Below are positions 1 to 7,672 of a stretch of 17,350 nucleotides of DNA, one piece after another; the first letter of the stretch is position 1; each line of letters opens with the position of its first letter. The DNA is taken from NCBI GenBank assembly GCA_964596535.1, contig CAZQUR010000062.1, positions 1-17,350 on the forward strand. Reading direction: 5' to 3'. The translations under genes and the position numbers were made by a program. A model generated the notes under the pieces. The model was given only the letters and a program-made list of their open reading frames with translations, did no database searches and was not told the DNA's origin. The stretch comes from GCA-002779465 sp964596535. GTDB taxonomy: Bacteria; Desulfobacterota; Desulfobacteria; Desulfobacterales; UBA2156.

Positions 1-57
1 AGGCGAAGAATGCCGCGCAACGCCGCAGGTGGACTTTTTACGAAGCCATCAAAGACC
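1..57 (-). repeat. Partial dispersed repeat, end fragment (cut by window edge)
   Basis: Read on the minus strand this is a left end of the large dispersed repeat found at 7669-7829. It carries TTGATGGCTTCGTAAAAAGT followed by a GC-rich block containing GCGGCGTTGCGCGGCATTC. It matches the reverse complement of 7828-7880 with about six differences over some 54 positions. The rest of the element, if present, lies left of the window. It ends immediately before the ribosome-binding site of the first gene (58-64), so it sits directly against the start of the oxidoreductase operon. Confidence 0.8.
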
Positions 58-64
58 AAAGGAG
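58..64 (+). promoter_or_regulatory. Ribosome-binding site setting the ferredoxin start
   Basis: AAAGGAG lies 9 nt before ATG at 74. The open frame extends back to an ATG at 29, but that start lies inside the dispersed repeat and has no Shine-Dalgarno sequence, so 74 is preferred. A TTG at 71 is in frame and cannot be excluded. Confidence 0.75.
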
Positions 65-73
65 TATTTATTG

Positions 74-313
74 ATGACCCATAAACATCGAATCGAACCC
101 AACCGGTGCAAGGGGTGCGGGCTGTGTGTCACGGTGTGTCCCAAAAACGTATTGGAACTCTCCGACCAGGTCAACGTCAAGGGGTATTTCCCCGCATATC
201 AAGCCCGCCCCGAAGACTGCATTTACTGCACCATGTGCTGCATCATGTGCCCGGATGTGGCCATCACCATCACCAAGGAAAGCAAAAAAGCGGCCCGGCC
301 GCAGGACGCATAG
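74..313 (+). CDS. 2-oxoacid:ferredoxin oxidoreductase, ferredoxin (delta) subunit
   Basis: This 79-residue protein is a 2x[4Fe-4S] bacterial-type ferredoxin. Two cluster motifs are visible: C-K-G-C-G-L-C-V-T-V-C-P near residues 11-22 and C-I-Y-C-T-M-C-C-I-M-C-P about 30 residues later. In this enzyme family the small subunit takes electrons from the catalytic dimer and passes them to soluble ferredoxin. It is cytoplasmic, with no signal peptide. It is the first gene of a delta-alpha-beta-gamma set, the usual composition of four-subunit 2-oxoglutarate or 2-oxoisovalerate oxidoreductases (Kor/Vor). The start at 74 is chosen for its Shine-Dalgarno sequence. The family is clear; which 2-oxoacid is used cannot be read from this subunit. 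Confidence 0.93.
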   Translation: MTHKHRIEPNRCKGCGLCVTVCPKNVLELSDQVNVKGYFPAYQARPEDCIYCTMCCIMCPDVAITITKESKKAARPQDA

Positions 314-325
314 GAAGGGTAAGCC

Positions 326-1399
326 ATGAGCAAAGTATTGATGAAAGGAAATGAAGCCATCGGCGAAGCCGCCATCCGGGCGGGGTGCCTGAATTATTTC
401 GCGTATCCCATCACCCCCCAGTCCGAGGTGGCGGAGTATCTGTCCCGGCGCATGACGGAAGTGGGGGGTGTTTTTCTCCAGGGGGAAAGCGAAGTGGCGG
501 TCTCTTACATGATCTTCGGTGCCGCCGCCTGCGGGGAACGGGTCTTCACCACTTCCTCCAGCCCCGGCATCAGCCTCATGAGCGAGGGGATCAGCTACAT
601 TTGCGGGGCCGAGTGCCCCGCCGTTTTCGTGAACATCATGCGGGGCGGCCCGGGGCTCGGCGGGATCCTCCCGTCCCAGGCCGACTACCTCCAGGCCACA
701 AAAGGGATCGGCCACGGGGACTGCCGGATGCTGGTCATGGCACCGGCTTCCGTCCAGGAAGCGGTGGAGATGGTGATGCAGGCCTTTCCCCTGGCTGAAA
801 AGTACCGAAATCCGGTGATGATCCTGGGGGACGGGCTCATCGGACAGATGATGGAACCGGTTTCCTTCCGGGATGATCTCAAAGTCCCGCCCACCGACAA
901 ATCGGATTGGGCCACCAGCGGAATGGAGACCCGCAAGAGCACGAAACGGAACCTGGTGAAAACCCTTTACCTGGACCCCGAGGCGCTGAACGCCCACAAC
1001 CTGAAGTTAAAAGCCAAGTACGACCGCATGCGGCAAGAAGAAATCCGCTACGAAACTTACAACACCGAGGGCGAATATAGGGTCTTGATCGTCAGCTACG
1101 GCACCATGAGCCGGGTATGCCGCAGCGCCGTGGACGTCCTCAAGGCACGGAATGTGGAGACGGCCATGGTGCGGCCCCGGGTCCTGTTTCCGTTCCCCGA
1201 ACAGGCGGTTTTCGATGCGGCGGCCAAGTCGAGCTGCACCCACGTCCTGAGCGTGGAGATGAGCATGGGACAGATGGTGGAAGATATTCAAAGAAGCGTG
1301 CAGGGAAGGCGACCGGTGCATTGGTATGGTAAATGCGGGGGGGAGGTGCCGACCCCGGAGGAGGTCATTGAAGCGGTGGAGGCATTGCTTCAATCCTGA
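326..1399 (+). CDS. vorB: 2-oxoacid:ferredoxin oxidoreductase, alpha subunit (VorB type)
   Basis: This 357-residue protein matches the VorB-type alpha subunit (3-methyl-2-oxobutanoate dehydrogenase subunit VorB), which shares architecture with KorA. The pyrimidine-binding TPP domain opens with YPITPQSE at residues 27-34. It is followed by the G-E-S-E-V-A stretch, a serine-rich TTSSSPGISLMSEGISY segment and RGGPGLGG. The C-terminal transketolase-like domain II begins near YRVLIVSYGTMSR. The complex oxidatively decarboxylates a branched-chain 2-oxoacid or 2-oxoglutarate to the acyl-CoA and reduces ferredoxin, or runs in reverse. The start follows AGGAAGGG with good spacing, 12 nt after the ferredoxin stop. 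The VorB label rests on overall resemblance; substrate specificity is not proven. Confidence 0.93.
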   Translation: MSKVLMKGNEAIGEAAIRAGCLNYFAYPITPQSEVAEYLSRRMTEVGGVFLQGESEVAVSYMIFGAAACGERVFTTSSSPGISLMSEGISYICGAECPAVFVNIMRGGPGLGGILPSQADYLQATKGIGHGDCRMLVMAPASVQEAVEMVMQAFPLAEKYRNPVMILGDGLIGQMMEPVSFRDDLKVPPTDKSDWATSGMETRKSTKRNLVKTLYLDPEALNAHNLKLKAKYDRMRQEEIRYETYNTEGEYRVLIVSYGTMSRVCRSAVDVLKARNVETAMVRPRVLFPFPEQAVFDAAAKSSCTHVLSVEMSMGQMVEDIQRSVQGRRPVHWYGKCGGEVPTPEEVIEAVEALLQS

Positions 1400-1450
1400 T
1401 GTGGAAAAATGTCCGGTCTTCACCCGTAAATTCATGAAGGAGAACGAATC

Positions 1451-2203
1451 GTGGCCAAAACATTCGCAAAACCCATATGCCTTTCGGATCAAGAGACCCA
1501 TTACTGCCCCGGATGCACTCACGGCGTGATTCACCGGCTGGTCGCGGAAGCCATCGACGACCTTGAAGTTGCCGGAAGAACGGTGGGGATCGCCCCGGTG
1601 GGGTGCGCGGTCATCTGTTACAATTACTTCACCTTTGATTTCCAGGAAGCGGCCCACGGCCGTGCCCCGGCCATGGCCACGGGGATCAAGCGGGTCCGTC
1701 CGGATCTGATCGTCTTCACCTACCAGGGCGACGGGGACCTGGCCAGCATCGGCATGGGAGAGATCGTCCATGCCGCCAACCGGGGCGAGAAGTTCACCAC
1801 CGTTTTCGTGAACAACGCGGTCTACGGCATGACCGGTGGGCAGATGGCGCCCACCACCATGCCGAACCAGAAAACCACCACCAGCCCTTTCGGCAGGAAC
1901 GTGGAAGAGGTGGGGATGCCCATCCGGGTGGCGGAACTGCTGGCGTCCCTTGCCACACCGGCCTATATCACGCGGCAGACCGTATTGACGCCCAAAACCA
2001 TTCTCAAGGCGAAAAAAGCCATCCGCCGGGCATTCCAATACCAGGTGGACAACCGGTGCTTCAGCTTCGTGGAGGTGGTCTCCACGTGCCCCACCAACTG
2101 GGGGATGACGCCCGCCGATGCCATCCAATGGGCCGAAAAGACCATGCTGCCGTACTACCCCCTGGGGGATCTGAAAACACCTGAATCGGTGGAGGAGGCG
2201 TAA
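1451..2203 (+). CDS. 2-oxoacid:ferredoxin oxidoreductase, beta subunit (TPP-binding)
   Basis: This 250-residue protein is the thiamine-diphosphate-binding beta subunit (VorA/KorB type). The TPP/Mg signature G-D-G-D starts at residue 93 and ends with the paired Asn of FVNNAVYGMTGGQ. Four cysteines fit the cluster ligands of the PFOR-family beta subunit: C19 and C22 in CPGC, C52 in VGC, and C213 in TCPTNWG. Translation starts at GTG 1451 behind GAAGGAGA (1435-1443). The 51-nt gap after the alpha gene holds no other feature. It pairs with the alpha subunit to form the catalytic dimer. The length is normal for the family and no key residue is missing. Confidence 0.93.
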   Translation: MAKTFAKPICLSDQETHYCPGCTHGVIHRLVAEAIDDLEVAGRTVGIAPVGCAVICYNYFTFDFQEAAHGRAPAMATGIKRVRPDLIVFTYQGDGDLASIGMGEIVHAANRGEKFTTVFVNNAVYGMTGGQMAPTTMPNQKTTTSPFGRNVEEVGMPIRVAELLASLATPAYITRQTVLTPKTILKAKKAIRRAFQYQVDNRCFSFVEVVSTCPTNWGMTPADAIQWAEKTMLPYYPLGDLKTPESVEEA

Positions 2204-2739
2204 TGCAATCGGAAGTGATGTTCGCCGGCTTCGGGGGACAGGGAATCCTGCTTTCCGGGAAAATCCTTGCCGAGGCGGCCATGGAAAAAGCATTGGAGGT
2301 GGCCTGGGTCCCTTCCTATGGTCCCGAGATGCGGGGCGGCACCGCCTATTGCACGGTGGTCATCAGCGACAAGCCCATTGCGTCCCCCATCATCCGGAAT
2401 CCCAAACACCTGGTGGCCATGAACCGGCCGTCCCTGGAAAAGTTCGCCGGCACCGTGAAACCCGGCGGCGTCATCCTCGTCAACAGTTCCCTGATTCCAA
2501 CCGCCTCCGGCCGGGCGGACGTGGATGAACTCCGGGTGCCGGTGACGGATATCGCCGCCGGTTTAGGGAATGTCCGCTCTGCCAATATCGTTGCCCTGGG
2601 TGCTTTTGTGGCCCGAAGCGGCATCATCGACTTCGAAATCCTGAAAGAGACGGTCCGAAACGAGTTCAAACAAAAAAAGAAGTTCATCGAGATGAACATG
2701 GCCGCCCTGGAAGAAGGGCGAAAGGCGGCGGCGGCGTGA
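2203..2739 (+). CDS. 2-oxoacid:ferredoxin oxidoreductase, gamma subunit
   Basis: This 178-residue gamma subunit (pyruvate/ketoisovalerate oxidoreductase catalytic domain family) shows the N-terminal GFGGQG motif at residues 9-14 and WVPSYGPEMRGGTAYC shortly after, both diagnostic. The ATG overlaps the stop codon of the beta subunit by one base (TAATG), implying translational coupling and equal stoichiometry. In the family this subunit contributes to CoA binding and completes the alpha-beta-gamma-delta protomer. The C-terminal tail is Lys/Glu/Ala-rich. With this gene all four subunits are present and intact. Confidence 0.93.
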   Translation: MQSEVMFAGFGGQGILLSGKILAEAAMEKALEVAWVPSYGPEMRGGTAYCTVVISDKPIASPIIRNPKHLVAMNRPSLEKFAGTVKPGGVILVNSSLIPTASGRADVDELRVPVTDIAAGLGNVRSANIVALGAFVARSGIIDFEILKETVRNEFKQKKKFIEMNMAALEEGRKAAAA

Positions 2740-3890
2740 AAGAGATTCCGGCCGTCCCGTCGGACGAAAAGAAAAGCGCCCGAAAGACGCCGTCGGCGCC
2801 GGGATGGAAAGCACGCATTCCGGCCCATATCGCTTCCCTACCGCCGTATGTTCCGGGAAAGCCCATCGAAGCGGTCGAAAAGGAATACGGCATTCTCCGG
2901 GCGGTGAAGCTCGCTTCCAATGAAAATCCCCTGGGCCCTTCGCTGTTTGCCGTGAAAGCGGTGCAACAGGCGGTCGCCGCTGTCCACCGGTACCCCGACG
3001 GCAGCGGCAAAACCCTCATCGACGCCCTTTCCAGTGCCCTGGATCTGCCTGCCGACCGGTTCGTCCTCGGCAACGGCTCGGATGAGATCATTGCCTTTTT
3101 GGCCCGCGCTTTTCTGGGCCCCGGCGATCAAGCGCTCATGCCAAAGCCCGCCTTTCTCATGTATGAAATCACGGTCAAAAGCGTGAACGCCGTCCCCGTG
3201 GAAGTTCCCCTGAAGGATCTGAAGGTGGACCTGGAGGCCATGGCGGACCGCATCGATGCCGATACGCGGATGGTTTTTCTCAACAACCCCCATAACCCCA
3301 CAGGAAGTTTTATCCCGAAACGTAAATTTGAACGATTCCTGGCCCGGATTCCTTCCGGTGTGATCGTGGTGGTGGATGAAGCGTATATCGAGTTCGTGAG
3401 GGATCCGGATTGCCTCGACAGCCTGAACGATGCGGGGGAGGACTCCCCCGTGGTGACGCTGAGGACCTTTTCCAAGGCATACGGTCTTGCCGGGCTGCGG
3501 ATCGGCTATGGTGTGATGCCTTCGGAAATGGCGGAGATCCTCAACCGGATCCGGGCGCCGTTCAATACCAATTCCCTGGCGCAGGTGGCGGCGGTCGCGG
3601 CCTTGAAAGATCCCGGGTTCGTTGAAAAAACCGTTACGCTCGTCCACCGGGAGCTCGATTTTCTGTTTCCGGCGATCGGGGATCTCGGTTTGACGGTCTT
3701 TCCCACACAGGCCAATTATTTTCTGATCGATGTCAGGCAAAGCGCCGACGCCCTTTTTCAGCGCCTTCTTGCCGAAGGGGTCATCGTGCGTTCCATGACC
3801 GCCTATGGATACCCCGAATACATCCGGGTGAGTGTCGGGCTGCACGAAGAAAACGTCCGGCTGGTGGACGCCCTCAAGAGGTGTGTGTGA
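2736..3890 (+). CDS. hisC: Histidinol-phosphate aminotransferase (class I/II PLP aminotransferase)
   Basis: This 384-residue fold-type I PLP enzyme has the HisC pattern: LASNENPLGPS near residue 59, RYPDGSG, GNGSDEII, NNPHNPTGSF, VVDEAYIEF and RTFSKAYGLAGLRIGYG. K247 in SKAYG is the Schiff-base lysine. HisC exchanges the amino group between glutamate and imidazole-acetol phosphate in histidine synthesis. Many bacterial homologues also act on aromatic 2-oxoacids. It starts at GTG 2736, which overlaps the gamma-subunit stop (GTGA), so it is translationally coupled to the oxidoreductase. About 25 Lys/Pro-rich residues precede the conserved domain; a later internal start is possible. No other his gene is in the window, and the gene stands before cmk-rpsA, where other genomes often place aromatic-pathway genes. 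Confidence 0.88.
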   Translation: MKEIPAVPSDEKKSARKTPSAPGWKARIPAHIASLPPYVPGKPIEAVEKEYGILRAVKLASNENPLGPSLFAVKAVQQAVAAVHRYPDGSGKTLIDALSSALDLPADRFVLGNGSDEIIAFLARAFLGPGDQALMPKPAFLMYEITVKSVNAVPVEVPLKDLKVDLEAMADRIDADTRMVFLNNPHNPTGSFIPKRKFERFLARIPSGVIVVVDEAYIEFVRDPDCLDSLNDAGEDSPVVTLRTFSKAYGLAGLRIGYGVMPSEMAEILNRIRAPFNTNSLAQVAAVAALKDPGFVEKTVTLVHRELDFLFPAIGDLGLTVFPTQANYFLIDVRQSADALFQRLLAEGVIVRSMTAYGYPEYIRVSVGLHEENVRLVDALKRCV

Positions 3891-4630
3891 ATCCCGGGAA
3901 AGGGGCGGTTTTTGATCCCTGGATGGATTCGGATCTTTCCGGAACGCGCCGGCGGCCGTCAACGCCGCTGCTGATCACCATCGACGGCCCGGCCGGGGCC
4001 GGGAAGACCACCGTCAGCAGGCGGCTGGCGCAGATTTTAGGGTATCGATACGTGGACACGGGGGCCCTCTATCGGGGGGTCGCCCTGGCGGCCCTGGAGG
4101 CCGGGGTTCCGCCGGATGACGATGCCGGGCTGGCGGGTCTTTGCGCCGGACTGGAATTGAAGTTCGAAGAAACCCTTGACGGTACCCGCCTTTTGATCAA
4201 CGGCCGCGACATCACGGATGCCGTTCGCACCCTCGAGATCGCCATGACCGCTTCCACGGCGTCGGCACGGCCGTCGGTACGCACGTTTTTATTGACCCTG
4301 CAGCGGTGTATGGGAAAAGACCGCTGCGCCGTATTTGAAGGACGGGACATGGGTACCGTCGTCTTCCCGGATGCGGACGTCAAATTCTTTCTCGATGCCG
4401 ACCCGCACACCCGGGCCGTGAGACGCTTCAAAGAGATGCGACACCCGGCGGGAATGACGCTGGAGGAGATGGAAGCCGGGATCCGGAGAAGGGATGCGGC
4501 CGACACCCGGCGGGCATTGGCGCCCCTGAAGCCCGCATCGGACGCGGTGCGCATCGATTCCAGCGGTTTGACCGAAGACCAGGTGGTCCGATGCATGCTG
4601 GAGCACATCCGGACGAAAGCCGGCGCATAA
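3887..4630 (+). CDS. cmk: Cytidylate kinase
   Basis: This NMP kinase phosphorylates CMP/dCMP with ATP. Visible motifs are the P-loop GPAGAGKTT (residues 34-42, K40), DTGALYRGVAL, EGRDMGTVVFPDADVKFFLDA, and the lid/NMP region RRDAADTRRALAPLKPASD. From GTG 3887 it has 247 residues, about 20 more than usual because of an N-terminal lead before LLITIDGPAG. GTG 3887 overlaps the hisC stop (GTGA) and has AAGAGG (3876-3881) five bases upstream. GTG 3881 and ATG 3923 are alternatives. The family is certain; only the start is open. It precedes rpsA, as in many bacteria. Confidence 0.93.
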   Translation: MNPGKGAVFDPWMDSDLSGTRRRPSTPLLITIDGPAGAGKTTVSRRLAQILGYRYVDTGALYRGVALAALEAGVPPDDDAGLAGLCAGLELKFEETLDGTRLLINGRDITDAVRTLEIAMTASTASARPSVRTFLLTLQRCMGKDRCAVFEGRDMGTVVFPDADVKFFLDADPHTRAVRRFKEMRHPAGMTLEEMEAGIRRRDAADTRRALAPLKPASDAVRIDSSGLTEDQVVRCMLEHIRTKAGA

Positions 4631-4634
4631 CAAT

Positions 4635-4664
4635 AATCGGTATCGGAAACGAAATCGGTATCGG
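4635..4664 (+). repeat. Short direct repeat AATCGGTATCGG x2
   Basis: The 12-mer AATCGGTATCGG occurs at 4635-4646 and again at 4653-4664, within the 201-nt gap between cmk and rpsA. A related stretch lies in opposite orientation at 8672-8697, where both sites share TCGGTATCGG-N4-GAAATCG. It looks like a small dispersed repeat. The rest of the gap (to 4831) becomes AT-rich near 4765-4800 and probably carries the rpsA leader, but I see no convincing promoter or terminator. Confidence 0.6.
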
Positions 4665-4831
4665 GGATCGGGAAAAACCACGCGTTGAAGTGACTTGGAA
4701 GAGAAAAGATGCGGGATCACCGCCTGCACGGCCAGGGCGTTCAAGGAATTTCGAGACGTTGAAGTCAAAATATCTGTTGTTTTTTAAAATCAAAGCTGTT
4801 AACGAAAAAGGTTTATAAAGGGACGGGCTTC

Positions 4832-6763
4832 ATGCACCGTCCAAATACAACAGGCAAGGGAGAATCGCGTTTCATGGAAAACTCGGAAAAAAACCTGACG
4901 AACCCGTCCACCGATCCGAACACCCACTCCGACACCGATCCAAAACAAGATCCCGATCCCACCACCGAGGCTGCATCGGCGGAAACCGATGAATCGGCAC
5001 CGGCGCCGGAAGCCGGTCCCGTTTCCGGGGAAGATGCGCCTGCCGAAGAAGGCGCTGCTTCCGGCGAACCCGCCCCTTCGGCCGAAACCAAGAAAGCGGA
5101 GCTGGAGGAATTGTACGAAGAAAGCTTCAAGCGCTTCGAGGAAGGGGAAATCGTCACCGGCAAGATCATCTCCGTGGATAAAGACCACGTGCTGGTGGAT
5201 ATCGGATACAAATCCGAAGGCCAGATCCCCATCAACGAATTTGCCGATGAAGAAGGAAAGATCAATGTCAACATCGACGATTCCGTGGAAGTCATGGTCG
5301 AGTGGTGGGACGACGAAGAGGAGATGGTCGTCCTTTCCAAGGAAAAGGCCGAGAAAGTAAAAATTTGGGAAGAGGTCAAACAGGCCTACGATAACGACGG
5401 GACCGTAAAAGGGGTCATCGCGGGCCGTGTAAAGGGCGGCTTCACCGTGGATATCGGTGTGCAGGCCTTTCTTCCCGGATCCCAGGCGGATCTCAGGCCC
5501 GTCCACAATTTAGACGACCTGGTGGGGAGGACTTTTTCCTTCAAGGTCCTGAAGTATAACCGCAAGCGGAGCAATGTGGTGCTGTCCCGGCGGGTCATCC
5601 TGGAACAGGAAGCGCTGGCCAAGAGAGCCGCCACCCTGGCGTCCATCCACGAAGGAAAGGTGATGGAAGGAACCGTCAAAAACATCACCGAGTACGGGGT
5701 TTTCGTGGATCTTGGAGGCGTGGACGGCCTGCTGCATATCACGGACATCTCATGGGGCCGGGTCAAGCATCCTTCGGAGCTTTTCTCCATCGGGGATCAA
5801 ATCACGGTCAAGGTGTTGAACCTCGATCTGGAACGGGAACGGGTTTCCCTGGGGATGAAGCAGCTCACCCCGGATCCCTGGCTCAACGCGGGGGAAAAAT
5901 TTCCCGTGGGCTCCCGGATCAGCGGCAAGGTGGTGAGCCTGACGGACTACGGCGCCTTCGTGGAACTGGAAGAAGGGGTGGAAGGCCTCATCCATGTGTC
6001 GGAGATGTCCTGGACCCGTAAAATCCGGCACCCGTCCAAGGTATTGTCCGTGGGGGAGATGGTGGAAGCGGTGGTCCTGGACCTGAAACCGGAAAGCCGG
6101 AGAATTTCTTTGGGGATGAAACAGGTGGTCCCCAATCCCTGGGACGTGATCAGCGAAAAATACCCCGTGGGGACCGTCATCGAAGGCAAGATCAAAAACA
6201 TCACCGATTTCGGCATTTTCATCGGCATCGACGAAGGCATCGACGGCCTCATCCATATCTCGGACCTCTCCTGGACCAAGCGGATCAAGCACCCCTCCGA
6301 ACTGTACAAGAAAGGGGATGCGGTCCAGGCGAAAGTCCTCGAGATCGAAAAGGAAAACGAGCGCTTCTCACTGGGCGTGAAACAGCTTCAGCCGGATCCC
6401 TGGACCACCGTGGAGGAACGATACCAGGTGGGCAAGGAGATCACGGGGACCATCACCAACCTCACCGATTTCGGGATTTTCGTGGAACTCGAAGAAGGGG
6501 TGGAAGGACTGGTCCATGTTTCGGAAATCAGCAAAGAAAAGATCAAAACCCCGGTGGGAAAGTTCAATATCGGAGATGTCATCACCGCCAAGGTCATGAA
6601 CATCAACAGCGATGAACGCAGGATCGGTCTTTCCATCAAGCGCCTGGAAATGGACATGGACCAAAACTTGCTTCAGGATTACGTCAACCAGATGTCCACC
6701 CCCACGTCCACCTTCGGGGAACTCCTTCGGAACAATCTAAAGGATAAATTGAAGGAAGAGTAA
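4832..6763 (+). CDS. rpsA: 30S ribosomal protein S1
   Basis: This 643-residue protein binds mRNA on the small ribosomal subunit through tandem OB-fold S1 domains. Six are visible, starting near residues 103, 190, 275, 359, 446 and 533. The last three start exactly 87 residues apart. Domains 3-6 carry the RNA-binding pattern (Y/F)G(V/I/A)F(V/I)-x-G/E...GL(I/L/V)H(I/V)(S/T); domains 1 and 2 are divergent, as usual for the ribosome-binding end. About 90 acidic, Pro/Ala/Thr/Asp/Glu-rich residues precede domain 1, a low-complexity tail not found in E. coli S1. ATG 4832 has AAAGGGA (4817-4823) upstream. An in-frame ATG at 4874 behind AAGGGAG (4857-4863) is an equally plausible start and would remove 14 residues. 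Confidence 0.95.
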   Translation: MHRPNTTGKGESRFMENSEKNLTNPSTDPNTHSDTDPKQDPDPTTEAASAETDESAPAPEAGPVSGEDAPAEEGAASGEPAPSAETKKAELEELYEESFKRFEEGEIVTGKIISVDKDHVLVDIGYKSEGQIPINEFADEEGKINVNIDDSVEVMVEWWDDEEEMVVLSKEKAEKVKIWEEVKQAYDNDGTVKGVIAGRVKGGFTVDIGVQAFLPGSQADLRPVHNLDDLVGRTFSFKVLKYNRKRSNVVLSRRVILEQEALAKRAATLASIHEGKVMEGTVKNITEYGVFVDLGGVDGLLHITDISWGRVKHPSELFSIGDQITVKVLNLDLERERVSLGMKQLTPDPWLNAGEKFPVGSRISGKVVSLTDYGAFVELEEGVEGLIHVSEMSWTRKIRHPSKVLSVGEMVEAVVLDLKPESRRISLGMKQVVPNPWDVISEKYPVGTVIEGKIKNITDFGIFIGIDEGIDGLIHISDLSWTKRIKHPSELYKKGDAVQAKVLEIEKENERFSLGVKQLQPDPWTTVEERYQVGKEITGTITNLTDFGIFVELEEGVEGLVHVSEISKEKIKTPVGKFNIGDVITAKVMNINSDERRIGLSIKRLEMDMDQNLLQDYVNQMSTPTSTFGELLRNNLKDKLKEE

Positions 6764-6784
6764 CTAACTATTTAATATTTAATA

Positions 6785-7672
6785 ATGTTTTCACGAAGAC
6801 ATCCCTACCTTTTTTTCCTCCTGGTATTCAGCGGGATTGTCGGGGTCGTGATTCTCGGCACGTCACTTCTCGTTGCCTTTTCCCGGCGGGGGCCGGATTT
6901 CGATTTTCGGGAAAAAGTCGGCGTCATCGAAATCTCCGGCGTCATTTCGGATTCCCGGGAAGCCATCGACGCCCTGAAGCGATTCCGGGAAGACGATGCC
7001 GTCAAGGCCATCGTGGTACGCATCGATTCCCCCGGCGGCGGGGTCGGGCCCTCCCAGGAGATTTTCCGGGAAATCCAAAAAACCGTTTCCGATAAAAAAG
7101 TCGTGGCTTCCATGGGCGGGATCGCCGCGTCGGGCGGCTATTACATCGCCGCCGGCGCGGACGCCATTTTCGCCAACCCGGGGACCATCACCGGGAGCAT
7201 CGGCGTGATCATGGGGTTTACGAACTTCCAAAGCCTTCTGGAAAAGATCGGGCTGGTGCCCGTGGTGATCAAGAGCGGGGAGTTCAAGGACACCGGTTCC
7301 CCGGTTCGTGAAATGACGGACCGCGAAAAAGCGATGCTGCAGGATCTGGTGAAACGGATCCACCAGCAGTTCATCCGGGACGTGGCCCAAGGAAGAAAGC
7401 AGGACGTCTCGGAAATTGAACCCGTCGCCGACGGCAGGATCTTCACCGGGGAAGAGGCCCTGGCCCTGAATCTGGTGGATCAGCTCGGAAACCTGGAGGA
7501 TGCCGTGGAGTGGGTCGCCCGGCAGGCGGGGATCCGGGGGAAGGTCAGCACCGTGTACGCCGAAAAGCAGCGTTTTTCCCTTTTGGAATATCTGCTCGAA
7601 TCATCCTTCAATGCCGTTATGGAGCGGTCGCTGGCCACCCGGCCGCACGGCGGTTTTCTGTATCACCCTTGA
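6785..7672 (+). CDS. sppA: Signal peptide peptidase SppA (36K type)
   Basis: This 295-residue serine protease of family S49 is anchored by an N-terminal membrane segment (about residues 8-31) with the catalytic domain outside the cytoplasm. It degrades released signal peptides. The catalytic Ser116 lies in AASGGYYIAAGADAIFANPGTITGSIGV. Lys168 lies in KSGEFKDTGSP, 52 residues later, the same spacing as the Ser/Lys pair of B. subtilis SppA. The short single-domain form is normal for Gram-positives and Desulfobacterota, unlike the duplicated E. coli form. ATG 6785 has no Shine-Dalgarno sequence; the 21-nt leader is about 90% A+T. The stop codon lies inside the terminal sequence of the following repeat. 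Confidence 0.92.
   Translation: MFSRRHPYLFFLLVFSGIVGVVILGTSLLVAFSRRGPDFDFREKVGVIEISGVISDSREAIDALKRFREDDAVKAIVVRIDSPGGGVGPSQEIFREIQKTVSDKKVVASMGGIAASGGYYIAAGADAIFANPGTITGSIGVIMGFTNFQSLLEKIGLVPVVIKSGEFKDTGSPVREMTDREKAMLQDLVKRIHQQFIRDVAQGRKQDVSEIEPVADGRIFTGEEALALNLVDQLGNLEDAVEWVARQAGIRGKVSTVYAEKQRFSLLEYLLESSFNAVMERSLATRPHGGFLYHP

Noticed and set aside
1007..2293. Minus-strand open frame (428 codons) across the oxidoreductase genes
   Set aside because: It covers parts of three genes on the other strand that have clear family motifs; its own product has none.
4759..4790. Possible sigma-70-type promoter before rpsA (TTGAAG with a downstream TTTTAA or TAAAAT)
   Set aside because: The -10 candidates either match poorly at 17-nt spacing or sit about 20 nt away; too weak to call without mapped starts.
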